Of a stretch of DNA of 64,000 nt, positions 61,561 to 64,000 are shown piece by piece. This DNA comes from Pedobacter zeae. GTDB taxonomy: Bacteria; Bacteroidota; Bacteroidia; Sphingobacteriales; Sphingobacteriaceae. The stretch lies in NCBI RefSeq assembly GCF_014196715.1, contig NZ_JACIEF010000001.1, positions 1,036,872 to 1,100,871 of the forward strand, in the 5' to 3' direction. Position 1 is the first letter of the stretch, and each line of letters starts with the position of its first letter. A model generated the notes under the pieces. The model was not told where the DNA came from. It saw only the letters and a program-made list of their open reading frames with translations, and did not search any database. The translations under genes were made by a program, and so were the position numbers.

Positions 61561-62413
61561 GCTGTGATAATGTTATAAAGATTACAGCAGCGATAGCCAA
61601 AACTATTCCCACATAATTTAGTTTACTTAATTTTTCTTTAAAGGCAAGTACGCCGATCAGTGTACCTGCGATGATCACACCTAAGTTCATGGCGGCAAAT
61701 ACTGTAGACGGGTTTTCTGCAAATGCCTTGTGTGCTTTCAGGTAAAAAAGGATATTCCCGAAGTTAAAAAAGCCCAAAATAAGTCCGCAAACTATATTAA
61801 CCAATTGTAATTTAATTTTGCCCGAAATGAGCAGAATGATCACAATGAGCAGGGATACAACGAACGACAGGCAGAAAACGGTGAAAAGTGAGGTGGTATA
61901 AGGTAATTCTTTGTATAAGGCAATCTGTTTAAAAAGAACATCAATTAGCCCAAAGCCCACAAAAACCATTATTGGATAATGTAAATTTCCTTTTCCGTCT
62001 TTCTGATCCTGTTTGCGCAAAAAAGTTAAAATAATTGCGGCGAAACCAATAACTAAACCAATGATTTTAAATTGGTTAAAATCTTCTTTAAAAATAAAGT
62101 AAGCGGCTAATATGGGGATAAAAAGCGATAAGCGTTGGGCAATATCAGTTTTAACAATACCAAGGTTTTTAACCGATGCGGCAAGGAATAAGAAAATTGA
62201 GGGTAATAGTACAGCCAATGTAATATAGACTGGCCATGGTGCACTGGTGGTAACCAGTTTTAAATCGGGTTTAAAAAAAAGAGAACATAAGGTTAGTGCA
62301 GCGAGGTAGTTAACGGTAACTGCCTGTATAATACTGATCTGGTACCGCTTTGCCAATTTTAATAATATGGCAACCGTAACGCTGCAGCAAATACTTAAAA
62401 TAATGTATATCAT
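61547..62413 (-). CDS. EamA-like (DMT superfamily) membrane transporter
   Basis: 288 residues with about ten hydrophobic helices. It begins with YIILSICCSVTVAILLKLAKRY and has the duplicated layout of the drug/metabolite group; GVIIAGTLIGVLAFKEKLSKLNYVGI near the end is the typical second-half EamA motif. The substrate is unknown. It overlaps ribD by 4 bases (ATGA) and the YigZ-like gene by 14, so the three form one tight unit. Confidence 0.9.
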   Translation of the reverse strand: MIYIILSICCSVTVAILLKLAKRYQISIIQAVTVNYLAALTLCSLFFKPDLKLVTTSAPWPVYITLAVLLPSIFLFLAASVKNLGIVKTDIAQRLSLFIPILAAYFIFKEDFNQFKIIGLVIGFAAIILTFLRKQDQKDGKGNLHYPIMVFVGFGLIDVLFKQIALYKELPYTTSLFTVFCLSFVVSLLIVIILLISGKIKLQLVNIVCGLILGFFNFGNILFYLKAHKAFAENPSTVFAAMNLGVIIAGTLIGVLAFKEKLSKLNYVGIVLAIAAVIFITLSQHVVR

Positions 62414-63465
62414 TTATTTATGTTGTTTATATAGATAGATAGTTGATCGTTTCCAATCTGAACCTGCTCTTTAAGATTTCCGTTTATGACGGGTGAAGGA
62501 ATGCCCTCCATCCAGCTTTCTGATGAGCTGAAGATGCGCGCTTCATCCCACAGGTTGGAGGATAAAAACTGGTTCAGGATATTTGCGCCGCCTTCAATTA
62601 TTACAGATTGTATATCCATTAAATAGAGTTGAAATGCAATTTTTTGCGCCAGGTAAAATTGCATGTCTTCCATTTGTATATACTGGACATGACCAATGAT
62701 ATCGGTTTTAATTTCGTTAAAAATGATGGTTTTTGCTTCAGTATTGAAAATGTGATTGGATAGTGGTACCTGCAGGTTTTTATCGATCACTAAGCGGATA
62801 GGGTTTTTACCTGGCCATTCCCGTGCCGTTAATTGCGGATTATCTGTAATCGCCGTCTGTTTTCCGATCAGGATGGCATCTTCCTCTGTGCGCCATTGAT
62901 GTGCCAACCGTTTGGCTAAAGCGCCGGTTATCCACTTTTGTTGGCCACCTTTCGTTGCAAAATAACCATTAGCTGTTTCGGCCCATTTTAAAATAATGTA
63001 TGGCCTTTGCTGTTGTATCCTGGTGAAAAACCTTCTGTTAAGGTAGCGGCATTCATCTTCTAAAACGCCGGTTAATACTTCAATTCCTGCATTTTTAAGC
63101 TTTTCGATGCCTTTGCCATCAACACTTGAAAAAGGATCTCTATTGCCGATAACTACTTTTTTAATCTGGTGTTTTACAAAAAGATCGGCGCATGGCGGGG
63201 TTTTACCAAAATGTGCACAAGGCTCGAGACTTACGTAAGCAGTTGCCTGTTTTAGCATGGCCTCAGCCTCATGCCCGTATCGATCAAACACAGCTTTAAC
63301 TGTATTGGGTTCTGCGTGTGCTTGTCCGTATGCCTGGTGATAACCTTCACCGATAACCTTGTGGTTTAACACGATTACGCAGCCTACCATTGGATTTGGA
63401 CTTACATGGCCCATACCTAGCAGGGCTAACTCTAAACAGCGTTTTATATAGAATTCATCGCTCAT
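62410..63465 (-). CDS. ribD: Bifunctional riboflavin biosynthesis protein RibD
   Basis: 351 residues. The N-terminal deaminase has HAEPNTV (His, Glu) and PCAHFGKTPPCADL (two Cys) for zinc. The C-terminal reductase half starts near 150, with YIILKWAETANGYFA, DAILIGKQTAITDNPQLTAR and VIIEGGANILNQFL. Catalyses two steps from GTP-derived pyrimidine to the ribitylamino compound in riboflavin synthesis. First gene of a unit with EamA and YigZ, divergent from prmC. Confidence 0.95.
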   Translation of the reverse strand: MSDEFYIKRCLELALLGMGHVSPNPMVGCVIVLNHKVIGEGYHQAYGQAHAEPNTVKAVFDRYGHEAEAMLKQATAYVSLEPCAHFGKTPPCADLFVKHQIKKVVIGNRDPFSSVDGKGIEKLKNAGIEVLTGVLEDECRYLNRRFFTRIQQQRPYIILKWAETANGYFATKGGQQKWITGALAKRLAHQWRTEEDAILIGKQTAITDNPQLTAREWPGKNPIRLVIDKNLQVPLSNHIFNTEAKTIIFNEIKTDIIGHVQYIQMEDMQFYLAQKIAFQLYLMDIQSVIIEGGANILNQFLSSNLWDEARIFSSSESWMEGIPSPVINGNLKEQVQIGNDQLSIYINNINK

Positions 63466-63511
63466 TAGGGCAAAAGTAGTAAAAAAAGAGTCATAGGCTT
63501 ATCAAAACAGA

Positions 63512-63540
63512 TTTGTTATCATCTCAAATAAGTAATTTTG
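63512..63540 (+). promoter_or_regulatory. Complete Bacteroidota promoter for prmC
   Basis: TTTG at 63512-63515 and TAATTTTG at 63533-63540, with 17 bases between TTG and TA. Both elements match consensus. The prmC ATG (63547) is 6 bases after, so the transcript would be leaderless or nearly so. Confidence 0.65.
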
Positions 63541-63546
63541 CTGTTC

Positions 63547-64000
63547 ATGAACATAGGAACACTCGAGGAGCATTACAGATTAGAACTTTCACCTTTATAC
63601 GAAAGTGACGAGGCAAAAGCCTTATTTAGCCTTGCTGCTGAGCAGGTTTTGGCTTTGCCTCCTGCTAAGTTGATGATGCATAAGGACGAAACCTTAAGTT
63701 TCATCAATACGCAAAAGCTTTTAAGTATCCTGAACGACCTCCAGACCGGTAAGCCTATTCAACACATTTTAGAGGAAGCCCATTTTTATGGGCTGGTTTT
63801 TAAAGTCAACGAAAATGTACTCATACCAAGGCCCGAAACAGAGGAGCTGGTTGAATGGATCATTTCAGTTTACAGTCAACAAGGTTCAGCTAATAGTTTT
63901 GGAGGGCCTAAAAAGCTTCGTGTACTTGATATTGGAACGGGATCTGGTTGTATCCCGATAACGCTTAAAAGACACCTTCCAAATGCAAAGGTATCTGCAC
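63547..64000 (+). CDS. prmC: Release-factor glutamine methyltransferase, N-terminal part
   Basis: Partial gene of 151 codons cut by the window's end. It opens MNIGTLEEHYRLEL and contains LIPRPETEELVEWI (the PrmC signature) and VLDIGTGSGCIPI, the SAM-binding motif I. The PrmC NPPY motif lies beyond the edge. It would methylate the GGQ glutamine of peptide release factors. Start chosen because it is the first ATG after the promoter. Confidence 0.92.
   Translation, partial: MNIGTLEEHYRLELSPLYESDEAKALFSLAAEQVLALPPAKLMMHKDETLSFINTQKLLSILNDLQTGKPIQHILEEAHFYGLVFKVNENVLIPRPETEELVEWIISVYSQQGSANSFGGPKKLRVLDIGTGSGCIPITLKRHLPNAKVSA

Noticed and set aside
1..64000. CRISPR array, insertion sequence, prophage or toxin-antitoxin module
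   Set aside because: No regularly spaced repeats, transposase, integrase, phage structural gene or recognisable toxin pair was found on either strand.

Overview
The window looks like chromosomal DNA from a Bacteroidota bacterium of the Sphingobacteriaceae, most likely Pedobacter or a close relative. The evidence is a SusC/SusD outer-membrane pair, SusD-type and other lipoproteins with SxC/AC lipoboxes, promoter-like TAnnTTTG elements, almost no Shine-Dalgarno sequences, moderate-to-low GC, and many family members typical of that group (DUF5689, DUF4890, DUF4142, MA-like/TolB/barrel fusion). Genus is inferred from general resemblance, not from a marker-gene search.

Layout. 1-4.6 kb: AraC regulator, tRNA-Lys with its terminator, a two-gene unit of a Nudix-fold sugar-type regulator and a HAD phosphatase, and a lipoprotein aldose 1-epimerase. 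4.6-9.8 kb: a minus-strand catabolic cluster (IclR regulator, SDR dehydrogenase, FAH-family hydrolase, mutarotase, TIM-barrel lactonase, FMN L-lactate-type dehydrogenase) that fits non-phosphorylating breakdown of a 6-deoxysugar (L-fucose or L-rhamnose) to pyruvate and L-lactate, the last enzyme then oxidising lactate. 10-14.7 kb: YceH-like protein and a three-subunit periplasmic molybdenum aldehyde oxidoreductase (PaoABC type). 14.8-18.3 kb: subtilase, DUF4142 lipoprotein, acetyltransferase, YajQ.

18.4-27.3 kb: a histone H1-like protein, then polyphosphate kinase 1 with an overlapping exopolyphosphatase-type gene, then a minus-strand oxidative pentose-phosphate unit (gnd, zwf, pgl, small protein) preceded by a ROK polyphosphate-glucokinase-like gene. 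A PPK2 gene lies further on at 48.9 kb, so making, hydrolysing and spending polyphosphate are all represented here. 27.4-39 kb: sterol desaturase-type membrane hydroxylase, then SusC, SusD, DUF5689 lipoprotein, metallophosphoesterase, glycerophosphodiester phosphodiesterase and an SGNH hydrolase. This SusCD locus has phosphodiesterases in place of glycoside hydrolases, suggesting uptake of an organophosphate or phospholipid-derived substrate.

39-52 kb: bioD/bioF, a DUF4890 protein, a divergent pair of LexA-like XRE-S24 regulator and degenerate GIY-YIG protein around palindromic operators, a giant protease/propeller/barrel protein, PBP1A, PPK2, RNase P RNA, an LD-carboxypeptidase, and a short intergenic module with a 53-residue ORF followed at once by an atypical tRNA-like sequence (CAT anticodon) and hairpins. 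52-64 kb: a DEAD-box-like protein with degraded helicase motifs, OmpA porin, YdeI-like protein, TrmH-family methyltransferase, divergent galK/galM, purine/uridine phosphorylase, an overlapping YigZ-EamA-ribD set, and the start of prmC at the edge.

Two related intergenic repeat elements (22.1 and 59.7 kb) with CGTCATTTCGA-type inverted ends, several strong hairpin terminators and several candidate operators are also listed. No CRISPR array, insertion sequence, prophage or rRNA was seen.
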